Below, in pieces: positions 12,401 through 24,716 of a DNA stretch of 64,000 nt. Both the position numbers and the translations under genes were made by a program. Position 1 is the first letter of the stretch; each line of letters begins with the position of its first letter. The notes beneath the pieces are model-generated. The model ran no database searches and was not told the origin of the DNA. It saw only the letters and a program-made list of their open reading frames with translations. This DNA is from Paramyrothecium sp. XJ0827 (taxonomy: Eukaryota; Ascomycota; Sordariomycetes; Hypocreales; Stachybotryaceae), in contig JAJFPB010000009.1 of the NCBI GenBank assembly GCA_020881915.1, forward strand, positions 2,294,001-2,358,000, given 5' to 3'.

Positions 12401-13470
12401 TTATTTCTCTGAGACAGGGTGACCGTAGCGTGTCGGTGAACAGTACCGCTCGACATCTTCATACGTTCGCGGCGAAGGCATACGCTTCTGGTCGATTTCA
12501 AGGTGTTGCCCTGTCTCCTTCCATACAATCAACAGCCATGTCCACCATCCAACTTCCAGGTCCCAGTCAAATGAGCTGTGAAATTCAATCTCCATCTTGC
12601 CGTCTTTCTTCTTGAGAATGAACCACCAGCCATATGGCTCGTTATCTTTCTTGCCAAATCCCCACATGCTGAACCGCTGCAACTTGGGCATACAATAGTA
12701 CGTCGCGATGGCCGCACGAATAAGTATGTCCTCGACCACATGATCTGCAGGCGCGCGTTCAGCTTCATCAGATTTTGAATTTTCATCATCCTCGTAATAT
12801 TCATCACTTTCCGAACTCAGTGTGAGGGATGTCAGATTCGGATAATAGAAGGGCAATTGTGTGACGCCCTGGTTCCATTCCTCTTCGCCAATAACTACAT
12901 TCCCCCATGAGACATGGTCTACCCACCCGAAGAAATAGTGTGCATCCACAACCAAGGTCGCGTGAAGTTCTGTGATGCCCTGACACTGCTCTGCCAAGCA
13001 GCAAGCAAGGTCGTTGTTGTGCTCGCATTTGAATGCTGGCCTCCGTTGGTGGTGAATACGGTTAGTTTCACCTTCAAAAAGTGTAAGGTGTGTCAGTTTC
13101 TCCATCATCTCCTCTCCAAGAAGCTCAGGGAAATCTATGCATGAAAGGGTCCCGTCAGCATGTAGGAAGTGAGTAGCAAGAGAAACTACTCACCGTAGTG
13201 GTCTTCATCTAGTCTCATGCACAGGACAATTGTGCTTAATATTTCTCGTCTTCGTTGGTTGCTGCAGACAAACGTAACAAAATCTTGCAAGCGATCCTGG
13301 TTTAAGTAGATCTCTTCGAAGGTCTTCCTTTCGAACTCATACTGCCATTGGCGGCAGACACTCGTGTAATTCGAGAACATGTAACGGTCTTCATGCCAAT
13401 TGTAATCCAGCAGCATGTAATCGAAGATCATCCAGCGGACCTCATTGGGAAATTTTGGCCAACCCGTCAT
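12401..13470 (-). CDS. F-box-like fungal protein
   Basis: Two exons (13194-13470 and 12401-13134) separated by a 59-bp GTGAGT...CATAG intron give 336 aa. The first 50 residues fit a degenerate fungal F-box: 'FPNEVRWMIFDYML', then a run ending 'CRQWQYEFERKTFEEIYLN'. F-box proteins recruit substrates to SCF ubiquitin ligases through Skp1. The rest is an uncharacterised substrate-side region containing 'LTHLTLFEGE', 'YPNLTSLTLSSES' and 'MPKLQRFSMWGFG', which resemble irregular leucine-rich repeats, interrupted by an acidic loop. A TATAAATA box lies on the minus strand near 13625, about 150 bp upstream of the start. Such proteins are numerous and fast-evolving in filamentous fungi; the substrate is unknown. 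Confidence 0.75.
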
Positions 13471-15128
13471 GTTGAAGTCTCCTTGTTCCTATCTGTCGCA
13501 GGCGAGGGCGACTTAGAGTGCTTGATACTGGTGCCCGGAATTTTGCTGGTAGCTGTCAGTATGTGAATGGCCGGCTCAAGAAACGAGAGTGTAAATTTTC
13601 GAGAGCCGAGGAAGGTTTATGGGCTTTATTTATAGCTTCGCCGTGGATATTCTTTCTTCCACTTCTGAGTCATTTTAAAGTTACTCGAATTTTCAGGCTG
13701 CAAGCATAAAGTATGCAGACCAGTGCAGGCGATTCGAAGTTAATGTAGGCTTCTGATGTACGCAAAGGCAAAGTTGAGGACATTCAATTACGTTCTGCGA
13801 TGGTTGAATGGAGCCGCATCGAGAGGACCGGCAGTAACGACTCATAAAAGTTGTTGATAATTCGGACTTTACCACCAAGCTAGGTTTAACGGGTTGCCAC
13901 AGTTGGACTTGTGCTCAACGCCGGAGTCACAGGATTTCTGGGCCATATAATCTTCTCCAAAGAAACAAATTGTATCCTCCTCACTGCCGTGGTCCACAAA
14001 ATGCAAATTCAGAGCAGCAGACTTTTATAGGGTTTTCTATTTTGCTTGTCTCGTTATCGGAATGGAACATGCATCCGCCGCCACAGTACGCGAGGCCGTA
14101 GCTGCAAACACCGCTCAAGCAGTAGTAAGCTCTGTTCTTGTGCTCACGGCCCTTTCTGCAGGTGTGGTCATCGACCTCGGCTCTTCCAGACAGGTTGAGT
14201 AAGCTGACTTTTCCAGGGCCCGCGCGTCGGGCACTGTTTCCTCGCTATGCCAGAAGTCAAGTCCAAGTCTGGGCCCGGCACCCGAGGCAAGCAAAGGTGA
14301 CGCTGTGAGGTCGAACGTAACTGTGAAGAAATAGTTGATCACGCCATCGTGTGATCTGTCTTGGGACTTGCTCCCATACTCTGGGTTTCAGCCGCCCGGA
14401 GAGTAACACGCAGGTGAGAGGAGCAGGAAATGAACAGTTGGGACACAACAGACGGAACGGTGATTAATTCAAGTATAAACTTCGCGTCTGGATGATGAGG
14501 AGATGGCCGTCTCCTTCACAGAAGCTTCGGGATTCTTTTATGAAAGAGTCTCTGGGATGTAAACGAGAAGGCCAGTCTATTGCTCAACGGACTCTTTTCT
14601 GTGCCTGCTCATAGACAACTACCGTGCTCAGCTCGATCACTCTGGACACAGAAGTGAGGAAATAGTGGCTGCAATACAACGAAGCTTAAAATTGAAAGTG
14701 TAGGGTTGACGCGAAATATTGTAAAACTGTAGACTATGGTAGGGTTGAATTGATATTCAAGTGCTGGGATGCTGTCGATTGATGGAGTCAACAGCCTGCT
14801 GCAAGAATGAGCAGTGACTTTGATCCACAGACATAGCTCCTCTGCATCATTGGCTATGCTACATTGCTTCTACAAAGGGTTTGAGAAGAGACAAATTTCT
14901 GTGGGTACACAGCCCTCAATCAATTCAAAGTGATCCTTTGGCCTTACAACTGGGCAAGCTTGGGTTGCCACATGTAGGCTGCGGCTGCTCCTCTGATCCG
15001 CTCGAAATCTAGGATTTGATAGCAATAAAGAACTCTTGAATTTGCATGAGTATGAATGTTTCAACCTATCGGATCAGTCCAGTTGACTGCTTAAGTGGTT
15101 AAAAAGGAGGACGAACAAACAGATAGCC
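13471..15128. other. Intergenic, no supported gene
   Basis: About 1.65 kb. The TATA-like box near 13625 belongs to the upstream F-box-like gene. The remaining short open frames on both strands have no recognisable domain or consistent splice structure. Confidence 0.55.
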
Positions 15129-16498
15129 CTAAACATCTGGCTCTAAATAAACGTCGCTTTCATTCTCTGCAGCCAGGCCACGGGGCTCATGCCTCGCCCC
15201 TGAGCCTTCAAAGTTCTCCATTTTCCCCCCGAAACGTTTTATGATTTCTGCGCAGTTGAGACAAGGATTTCTCGTATAACCCTTCATTTTCTTGCCATCA
15301 TAATTGACCAGCTGATCATCCACAAGAAAACCCCTTTCAAGGGCTAGACCGTGGATTGTCTCATTCCATTGGCTAGCCTTCGGTCTTGATGAGATGTCAG
15401 AACGTCTGCGACAAGTTACAACGGGCAGACCAATTGCCAACTCACCGAAAGAAGGCCCCAAAGGGGTATGTTTCCCCGCAATTGCCGTAGCGAGTGCCTT
15501 TGAGCACATTCCCTTTTTTTTGTATAGCCAGGCGGATCGGGGAAGAGTCAAATAACTGCTTCGGAGAAACCAGGTTGGCAGTTTTGCACAGGCCAAACCT
15601 GCTCATGGCCAACCTGATCTCCCAGTCTCCGGTGACCGTTTTCCGCCAGTCGTAGCCTGCCAAGCTCGCGCCGAGCGTAAAATCCTGCCCTGCGATCTTC
15701 GAGGCTTGCCAGGTGCACTGAAAGCAAGCTGGCCAATCCCCAACCTGGCCGTTGGCGGCATCTCCTATATCATTAGGCCTCGGCGCGTGGCCTGCAATCA
15801 TGGAGCACCATTTGGCGTACATGGCAGTGAGCGGGAGGAAAAAGGTGTCTTGGTCGGCACCCGCCGGTGCCATCCCGACCATCCCTAGAAAGAGTCCAAC
15901 AAGGTCGTACGGGCTCCAGTACGACAAAGGATGGCCAAGGTGATTCGTCATGTAGGGCAACACCTCGAATTTAGTACCCTTGTTTGTTTGCTCATCATAC
16001 ACGCCAAGTCTGCGAGATATGTGCTGATAAGGCGAGATTGATTTGAACTCTTCACCCGACTTGCCACCGTCCAAGCGGCTGATATCATATTGGGTCAGCA
16101 ACCTGCTGAGGGAGCCCTGGTGTTGCCGGATCTGTGTGTATGTCCTACCCTAGTACTTACTTACCTGAGAGCTTGAATCTTCCGCCAAATCTCTGGTACT
16201 AGAGTCTGGGTTCTCCCTCGATTCCTATCCTTTCGGTCAGGCAACTTATAATAACCTTTCTCGGTTTTGCCTTTCTCGACGCCTTGCACAACCTGGATGA
16301 ACCAATCGTTGATCTATCACAGTCAGATACCAGCTAGAACGCAAACGCAAATAGCACAGCCATCAACGATGAAGAAACCTAGTATGGCACATGAATCAAG
16401 GTAAGTACCTGTTCTATAGTGTAATTATAGCCCTCTATAACATCAAGTGTCCCGCTGAATGCGTCCAGCCGTGGATCGATGGTCCTTTCTCGGCTCAT
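15129..16498 (-). CDS. Putative deaminase-fold protein (CGE ... PCxxC), fungal, 391 aa
   Basis: Four exons (16409-16498, 16165-16313, 15446-16105, 15129-15405) sum to 1,176 nt, an exact codon multiple. The frame break near 15442 is explained by a 40-bp intron, GTGAGT...CGCAG. Residues 1-280 form an uncharacterised region with a hydrophobic stretch near 'YDLVGLFLGMVGMAPAG'. The C-terminal third has N-C-G-E-T (codons at 15472-15480) and, about 58 residues later, N-P-C-L-N-C-A-E (about 15246-15269). In the cytidine-deaminase fold, [HC]-x-E plus P-C-x-x-C bind the catalytic zinc. Related cores occur in bacterial toxin deaminases and in fungal expansions of that superfamily. Substrate and activity are unknown, and no signal peptide is seen. 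Four residues could match by chance, so the fold call is moderate while the gene model is good. Confidence 0.6.
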
Positions 16499-17460
16499 GA
16501 TGAAACATGTGTCAGTTTGGTCGATTCATTAGTTAACCTTCGTGGTTGACTTTAGCACGGTGGGAGATTGAAGTTCGAGGAGACACTGGTGCGAGAGAAG
16601 TGAGGCCCTTGCTGGGAGTAGAAGATGGAGACCCTGGCAGGCGGATATCGAAGACAGCTGCTTGTTAGCGGTACACCAGTACCGTGGGCACAAGTGTGAA
16701 CTGGCATGCAAACAGGGTCTTGGTTCTGGATGACAGCATATGTCAGTTCCTGGTGTGACTAGAGATGAGGGAGGGATAAGCTCACCCATGTAAGGCGCTT
16801 CGTTGGCAGCCCAGCCGCGGCATATGAGGGGGCCAATTAGGATGTGGTCTAGAGCATACTTCGTGACCCAAGACTGCATAGCACTGCAGTCCTCATGTCA
16901 AGGGCATCTGATAGTGGCGTCCTGTCGAGCTCATCATCTCGATATGGAATATCGCGTGCTTACTGCTGGCACTAGCGTCAGCTGAACCTGAACCGTTGGA
17001 TCAACTGCATGTTCAGAGTGGGGAGGAACCTAGCATCCCTGCCTGCGTTCATGACCCCTGGCAAATTCAAGGCAGGCTAATTTAGTACCAGCTGCTGCGG
17101 CGCTACTTGCTGACGCTAGGTCGGGATCACCTCTGGTGCCAGGCGTGAGTATACCGTGCCGCTCTTGATACCTGCACTTAGAGAGTTTTAGTCTGTCCGG
17201 TTATTGGCTTCAGGGCTTACTCGAACTTCAAAGCCTGCTGGGCAAAGGTAGAGAGTCGGAAGCTTTCACCAATGCTTGCTTAATGCGTTGTATTATCTGG
17301 CTTCCCGGCTTGGCTGTGGTCCTTTGGCAGGCTCTCACTCGTCAGCGGCGCTGAAAGGGGTATGAGCGCAGGCCATCCTTTGCTATTAAGCGGATGATTT
17401 AATTGAAATAAGTTTTACAACCTCACGAGAGAACTGGAAAAGATTACTGGAAAACGGATA
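16499..17460. other. Intergenic upstream of giant gene A
   Basis: About 960 bp holding the upstream regions of the divergent deaminase-like gene and giant gene A. No TATA box or coding signal is evident. The last 60 bp before the ATG at 17461 are AT-rich. Confidence 0.5.
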
Positions 17461-20400
17461 ATGGACAATACATATAGCATTCGTTCTAGCGCTCTTGGTG
17501 GTCGATTATCTGAGGATGAGGGCCTGAACTTGAAGTCCGGGACCGCCATCGACAAATTCGTGACCTCGCTCCAGGCACAATGCATCGCCACGCGAGAGCG
17601 TCCGCGGCCTACAGCACAGTTGGACGAGAAGGATGATCTCGCAGACTGGTTCAAGAGCCTGGACCGCGCCGCTACCATTTCCGTCACGATAGCCAATTCC
17701 AACCTTGAGAGCTTCCAGCTGGAGTTTACGTGGCCATGGCCACTATCCTTCAGCTCTTCCAGCAATGTGCTGCTCGATACTTTTCCTCCCAAGAAAGATG
17801 GAGACAGTAGTCAGGCGAGGATACCAGTACCGGGCGTGTCGAGCGACACGACGCTGTTGATCTTTGGGCTCGACTTGGACAAAACACCAAAGGTCACCGC
17901 GAAGCTCAAGGATCTTTTTCAGTACGCTGGCCTGGCCGCGTCCGTCTCATTCTTGCCCGAGAGCATGATTGACACCACGGTGACTTTGGATCCCGCAGAG
18001 GCCAAGCACAAGAGGAACGCCCTATGGTTCCGGCCGTCGAATGACTTCCAGACCGCCATACGACTGCAATTCCACCTCGAGGCTACTAGTGTCATCAAAG
18101 AACTTGTCGAACCAGTGCTGAGCGGACTGACTGTCAACGACGTGGACGTAATCTACACTCCAACGTGCTTCTCCGCCATGTCCATGTTGACCAAGAAATT
18201 TACTATTGTGGACAGAGGCGAGATTCAATTAGTGTTGGGTGCGACAATTGTCGGAGACCCTTCACACGTTGTTGAAATGGACTTGGCAATGAAGGTGACG
18301 CCAGCTTCAATCATTCTCACGGCCAGCTTCCACTTGGAAAATGTCCTGGAGGGTATTCTGCTGTGGTTGGGCAGCTTGATCGGCATCAATCTGTACGATA
18401 TAATCACAAAAGTCCTGTCCAAGGATGGAATTCTGTCCTCTCTGAACCTACGGGAGCTCCGAGTCGGCTTGAGCACGACCAATAGCAAGGCAAGGCCGGA
18501 GTTGGACGACTTCAGCGTCTCGATCGAGGCTTCGGCATCGTTCTGTGTTCCCAAAGGAGATCCCCCAGCAGCGTTTCTCCTCAGGTATCATTGGAGCCGG
18601 TGGACGGGCGGCTCTGGAGTTCTACAGGGCGATTTTTGGAGCGGTACGTATCCGTATAGCCTGGTCAAGACTTGAGCGGTATGGTACTGATTGATTGCGC
18701 AAGACTACGAGGACGTTGGCGACAAACTCCTTCTACCATACGAGGAGACTTGGACGGTACTGGAACCATTGACAAGCCCTCCTCCCGCGAGGACCATTCC
18801 ACTAAGCTCAGTCATACCGTCCCAATCAATAGAAAATCTTCCAGACTGCCTTCCGAGCCATATCGAAAGCGCATTTTTGGAGCTATCGTCAGAGTCCTTC
18901 TCCTTCGGAGCAACTCTCACGGCCACCAAGGTGACACCAAAATCGGCACCCCAACCGCAATTGGGTGAGGTGAGATTGCTGGCGTCGTACAACTGGGGCA
19001 ACGCCCCGGACTTCAGTCTGAACATGTACTTCCTGGCAACTTTGCAGCCCAGCGAGAGCGCGGTTGTTCAGGACGCCGCGGCGCTCATAGGTGAGCTGAC
19101 CTACAGCAACGGGACCTGGGTGCTGAAAGCCACTCTCGAAGGGCTCTACGCCTCCACGCTGACCGACTTCTTTGACCCTAGCACTTCGGAGGTCGTGATG
19201 CCTCTGATCAACGGCTTAGTCGTGCGCAACCTGAGCGTGCAGTACACGTATGAGAAACCTCCCGAAACTGACCTTGCGTCCGTGAGTAGCTCGTTTATCA
19301 TGTCAGGAGATATCCTGATCGGACCATTGGAGTTGAAGTTGGATTTCAACTACGTGAACAATGGATGGACGTTCCGGGGCACTCTCAACCCGCAGAATAA
19401 GGAAATCAAGCTCGGGCAGATTCTCTCGGCTATTCTGGAGGACGACGACCTGGACCTGCCTGAATTCATCTCAGAGGTCAACTTCGTGGACACTGCCAAA
19501 GGCGCCGATGCGTTCGTCCTGGAGGTGGCTGCAAGGCCCATCCAAGGAAGCACTACCAACGAGAAGATCGCCGTCTTCAGCCTCACACTGGCTGTCTCAA
19601 AACTGCAATTATCCTTCACCCAGTACCGGGGGGCAAAGCCAGCCCAAGGAATGGCACCCGTCACTAGACTTGTCCGTGTAAGCTTCGACTATTTCCCTAC
19701 AGTAGAGAAATTACCCATTGTCGGAACCGTCGCGCCCACATTTGAAAAACTCGAGTTTCTTTGGACCAACAACGACATCACCAAGGGAATGCAAAGCGAT
19801 TTGAACGACACTGTCTTTACGCAAGTCGGCGAGAAGCTCCTCTCAAAGGATGTTGAGCAAACAGCAGCTCCGGCCAATTCATCAGGTGGTGTAACCAACG
19901 CCAAGATGGTGCTGAAGAAAGGTTGCCATCTAATCGTTGTTGGTCGACGGCAAGGAGAGCTAGCAGTCATGATAGATTACCCCTTTGGCAGCGGCAAGCC
20001 CGCACCACCGCCGTCTCAGACTAACATTGCAACAGTACAAGCGGAAGCGGGAGAGCCCATCGCAGCCAGCGGCACGTCGGATGGCGAACTGGCCGTCGCC
20101 CCAGTACGCCAGAACAGAGGCCCACTCTCCATTAAGAACATGTCTTTCGGCGTGTCCACCAAGGGCAAGGCCACCATAACCGTGGGCCTGGATGCCGATT
20201 TCCAGCTTGGTCCGGTGGCCTTTTCCCTCTTAGGCTTCAAGATAATGGTATCCAACCTCGGAAACTGGGACGCGCTGGAGTTCGATGGTGGGATTGAGGG
20301 CATGGCCGTCCTGTACTCTCAGCCACCAATCGTCATGGCTGGCATGTTTCGCAAGTCTGGCGACGTGTACAATGGCGGCATGATGCTCACCTTCCCGCCC

Positions 20401-23400
20401 TACACGCTGATGGCGCTTGGATCGTACCGAAGCTCCCCCTTCAAATCGCTCTTCATATTGGCCATGTTGGAGGGCCCGCTAGCCCAGTTCGAGGTTGCCG
20501 AAATCTCGGGCGTCACCGCTGGGTTCGGCTACAACTCCAAGCTCAAGATACCCTCGGTTGCCGACGTCAGCGCGCACCCCTTCCTCGCTGGGCCCGCGTC
20601 GCTGCCCCCTGCAGACCTTATGGCCCTGCTGACCAAGGGGACCGACGACAAGTTCCCGGCGGAAGAAGGGTCCAACTGGATCGCGGCTGGCCTGACTGTC
20701 AAGGCGTTCCAGACGCTCGCCATCAAGGCGATCCTGGCGGTCGAGTTCGGCCCCAGCATACAACTATCTATGTTTGCCGAAGCATCCGCCACGGCGCCGG
20801 CTGCAGTGGGTGGCGTCAACGGCCCGAAGCCATTTGTCTATGTTAAACTAGGTGAGCATCCCATCATCCCTCCCCAGGAGTTGCCCGCGCTTACAGTTCT
20901 TTTTTCTTCCCTTCGCTTCCAGGCATGATAGGCGTTTTGAATATCGACAAAGGCATCTTCAAGGTAGAGGGGCAGCTGGCTCCCAGCTCCTATATCATAG
21001 ACCCAGATTGTAAGCTTGTTGGGGGCTTCGCCTTGGCTTACTGGTTTGCTGGGTCTGGATATGAAGGCGATTGGGTATTCAGTGTTGGCGGCTACCACCC
21101 GGCTTTCGTCAAGCCAGCGCACTATCCCATCGTCAACTCCTTGGTGGGAATCAGCTGGCAGCTGGGTGAGGACATCAAGATCCAAGGTGGTGCGTATTTT
21201 GCTGTTACCCCCAAGTGCCTCATGGGCGGCGGTCGCCTGTCTGCCGTCGTGAACAAGAACGGCATCGCCGGAGGGTTGGCCGATATCTCGGGCAATTTCC
21301 AGGCGTGGGCAGACTTCCTCATCAACTACCACCCGTTCCGCTACGTGGGCGACGTTGGAGCCAGCATCTCGGCCAAGTTCAAAATCAATGCTGGCTTGCT
21401 CACCACCAGCATGAAATATGATCTTAGTGGGACTCTGCATGCCGAAGGTCCTGCGTTCAGCGGCGTCCTCAACATCAATGGAGTTCCAGTCATCGGCAGG
21501 GTTACCATTGAGTTTGGCAACAAGGACCGTGCCCAGGAGACTCTTGACTGGCCCAAGTTCCGCAGGCTGGTGCTGCAGTCAGTGGAAGATAATGCCAAAT
21601 CACACATAGTCTCTCTTGCCGATGCTAGCATGGATGGTGTCGTTGAGCAGAACGGCGAGCCCAAGTCAGGGAAAGAAGATGACGACATTGTCTTCCGTGC
21701 CGGCGACTTCAAACTCAACATCCAGAGCAAATTTCCCATCAATTCGTACACTGTGAATGCTGCTCCGGGAGTAGTACCACCGAGCCAAGGAGCCGGCGTT
21801 TATTTCAAACCGATGCACACTGAGAAGACGGTGTCTTCCAACATGAAAGTGACAATCTCGCGTTCAGGCACTACAGATGCCATCGAGTTTGGGCCTGAAG
21901 ACGTTACTGAGGTCTGGTCCCGCGTCCCTGCTGGTCTATGGGGTGAATGTAAGCTTCACGTCTCGAATCCGCATTTCCGCAGATTGTAAAAGCTAACTGT
22001 GGTCGGGATGAGACCTTCCACGCTCGGATCCTAGCAAAGGCACTGCATCTGCGCGATCCCTTCTGGGCACCGGCTCTGAGAATCTCAAGAACCATATCAT
22101 GGCGCTAACTGTCAAGTCACCCCGGGCCGGACTGGGAGATGCGTCTGTCAAGGATACCTGGCGCCATTTCGAGACCAAAGTGGATGAAACGGACGAAGTG
22201 TTTACTAACTCGGAGCTGTCACCAGTGCTACCCGAGCACCGGGAGAGTCTCGTGCGCCACTCTCCTAAACTGACCACTTCCCGGGAAGGACTCGTTTCTG
22301 ATCTGAAGCAGATTTGGGACGGACAGGTCACTTCTGTAGACCCCAAGGCCGTGGTGAATCGATGGATGAATCTGTTCCACGCCCCAAGCCCAAGCCTCCA
22401 AACACAGTTGGAACCTACGGGAATAGTGCAGTCACAAATGTTGACCACTCTTGAGAATACTAATGGACCTCTAGACGGTACTCTGCCAAAGAGGGCAGTC
22501 GCTAACCCTGAGGAATATTACCTCGAGCTTCCCCGAGTTTCCAGGCCGCCTCCAGTCGAGCAGTTACCCATGAATGGCACAAGCCTGTCCAGCGTTTCTT
22601 GGGTCGACGACAATGGCAAACGCCAAGGCAGGATCTACTTCATGCGGGGCGACTGCATACTTCGAGAAGCCAAGCTGGGCGACGACGGCGAGTCTCGTCA
22701 AACCGACACTTTCTGGCCCATCCAGCTTAGCCGCGGGAGCAAAGTAGCGAGCGTTTACACGCGAGAATTTGCGGAGGGATTCTGGCGGGATAAGGTAACA
22801 TGGCTCACATTTGCTCGCCTTCCTCGTGAAGAGAAGCTAAGAGACATCTCCAGATATATGTCTTCTACGAAGCGGGAGGCGCACTCCTGATCAGGGTCAA
22901 AAGCCTCTGGGAGGAGTCCTGGTACGTCAACACCTAATTGCAGCGCTCCCAATCATATGTCGTAGCCCTTGTCTAACAAACGACGTCTCAACCAGGGCGC
23001 ACATTAATGCACCGCCGCAGGCGATATCAGAGGTACTGCCGTTTAGCAGCTTAGCAGCCTTCCAGTTGAAGAACCCCAACCGCGAGATACGACTGTACGC
23101 GCAGGCAAAGCAGCCAGTGGCAAATAACCCTTGGAATGTTCACGACATCGTCGAGTACTCTAATGTAGTTGGTAGCCCAACCTGGACTCGACGTACCATC
23201 CGGCCCGCGGTCCCCTTGTCACCCATTGCCGCCTTTCCCGTGTTTGACTCTGTCGATAGAGGGCTCTCCAAGGTGTTCGTCTTTGTCATCGGCCGCACTG
23301 GGCCGACCGGTGCGATACCTCAAGTGTTCCTGTATGACATGAAAAACCAGCAAGCAGACTGGCAGGTTCAGACAACCATCAACACCAATAAGGGGTTGTC

Positions 23401-23830
23401 TACGCCGTGGTGCGATATTCCGCCCATCTTCCTCGCGACTGTGGAGCAGAGGCAAGTGACTGCTACTGCACTGACCATCGATGCCAACGGCTCTGCGGCG
23501 GCCGGATCGAGAGCCTTGCTGTTCGTCCACCAAGGAGGCGCGGACGGCGCTGGAGTGGTACGTGGGACGGTGAGGGTATGGAAATATGAACTGAACCGAG
23601 GTTGGAGCGAGGAGGTCAAAGGTCTACAAGATTTGGGAGACCCTGCCCTGCCGAGGCTGCTCTGGATGCAACTCGGGGCCATCAGCTGGCCGACCGCGTC
23701 TGGTGGCACGGAGACGTGGGCATACTTCCAGACCAGGGCGGGCGAGACTATCAAATCCATATGGCAAGTTGCAGACGGAAAGCTTAGGTTTGCGGAAGGA
23801 AGGGAAATTCCGTTTCCGCTATTACAGTAA
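17461..23830 (+). CDS. Giant gene A: DUF6603-like protein with lectin-like C-terminal repeats (about 2,013 aa)
   Basis: Six exons (17461-18643, 18704-20851, 20923-21948, 22013-22794, 22854-22921, 22996-23830) total 6,042 nt, exactly 2,014 codons. Residues 1 to about 900 are beta-rich, amphipathic repeats with recurring 'L.G.....' strands and no signal peptide or membrane helix. The middle (about 900-1300) carries the block I associate with DUF6603, an uncharacterised family of bacteria and fungi: 'GGFALAYWFAG', 'GDWVFSVGGYHPAF' (about residue 1165), 'AYFAVTPKCLMGGG' and 'AWADFLINYHPF'. After a low-complexity linker, about residues 1640-2013 contain repeats such as 'GRIYFMRGD', 'IYVFYEAGGALLIRVKSL' and 'WAYFQTRAG', resembling six-bladed fucose-lectin propellers. 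Genes B and C follow on the same strand after about 0.9-kb gaps. Function is unknown; the introns near 21949-22012 and 22795-22853 are the least certain. Confidence 0.85.
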
Positions 23831-24716
23831 ATGGCGAATATTGATTTCTTTCTCAAACATTTTCAACTTATCAATGGACCCCGCGCTTGCTATGAAACGC
23901 CGTAGTGTTCCTGAAAACACAGTCTGTCAATACCACACCACCTCGCACCGACCCCGTTTTGAGCTATGAGAAGATAATAGACATGATTATTCAACCACAA
24001 GATGTTAATGAGAAGGAGCTCTCGGTTCTAAAAAGGTGCAAGTCGTGACAAAAGAGTCTAGGAATACACCAAACAAAGGCATGGACCGTCATGAACCATT
24101 GCTTAAGGCCACCTCTCCTTGTCCCCACTCTCCAGGTCATCAATCCCCCTGGAGCCTAATATGATTGATCAATGAGTAATCGTAGACTCTAGGGTATCAA
24201 GTTAGTGTCCGAGAAACAGTCACCTGCTCGCCAGAATGATAACTATCGCATCACCTGAGCAAGTCGGTTAATGTGCTTCTAATCTAATCAAGTTGGCCTG
24301 GAGGTGATTGACGCAAATAAGCTACGGCTTACATGGATGTGGCCTGCAGGCTGACTGCTTCGACCTGCACACCCACGTGCCCCAAGTTTGTGACCCCTGC
24401 GTTGAAGTGGCGCGCTGAAATGCAAGCCAAGATAACGGCGCCCTGCAGGGCTATAATGCTGTTTCCTATTGCAACAACCGGTCCTCTTGAAGCGATACAG
24501 CGCAGTGGTATGTTCTCACCAAGATCACGGTTGGCGTTCCTGCCCACGAGTTGGCCAGCCTGACGTTCCAAGAAGTAACCATCGCTCTTGTCTGCGCAGT
24601 GGTTCGCGAAATCACGGCCAAACAGTCTGAGAAAGCTTGACACTTTCGGAGTATCCCCTCAGCAGCACGAATGTCTTGCTTTTCGACTTGAACAAATTCC
24701 ACTCCAAGCCTGCATT
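23831..24716. other. Intergenic between giant genes A and B
   Basis: About 890 bp, presumably terminator of A and promoter of B. The frame of B is open upstream to 24588 but contains no ATG there before 24717. No other gene or clear motif was seen. Confidence 0.5.

Noticed and set aside
15442..15600. Frameshift in the deaminase-like gene, suggesting a pseudogene
   Set aside because: A GTGAGT donor and CGCAG acceptor remove 40 bp and give one frame of exactly 392 codons, so a real intron is the simpler reading.
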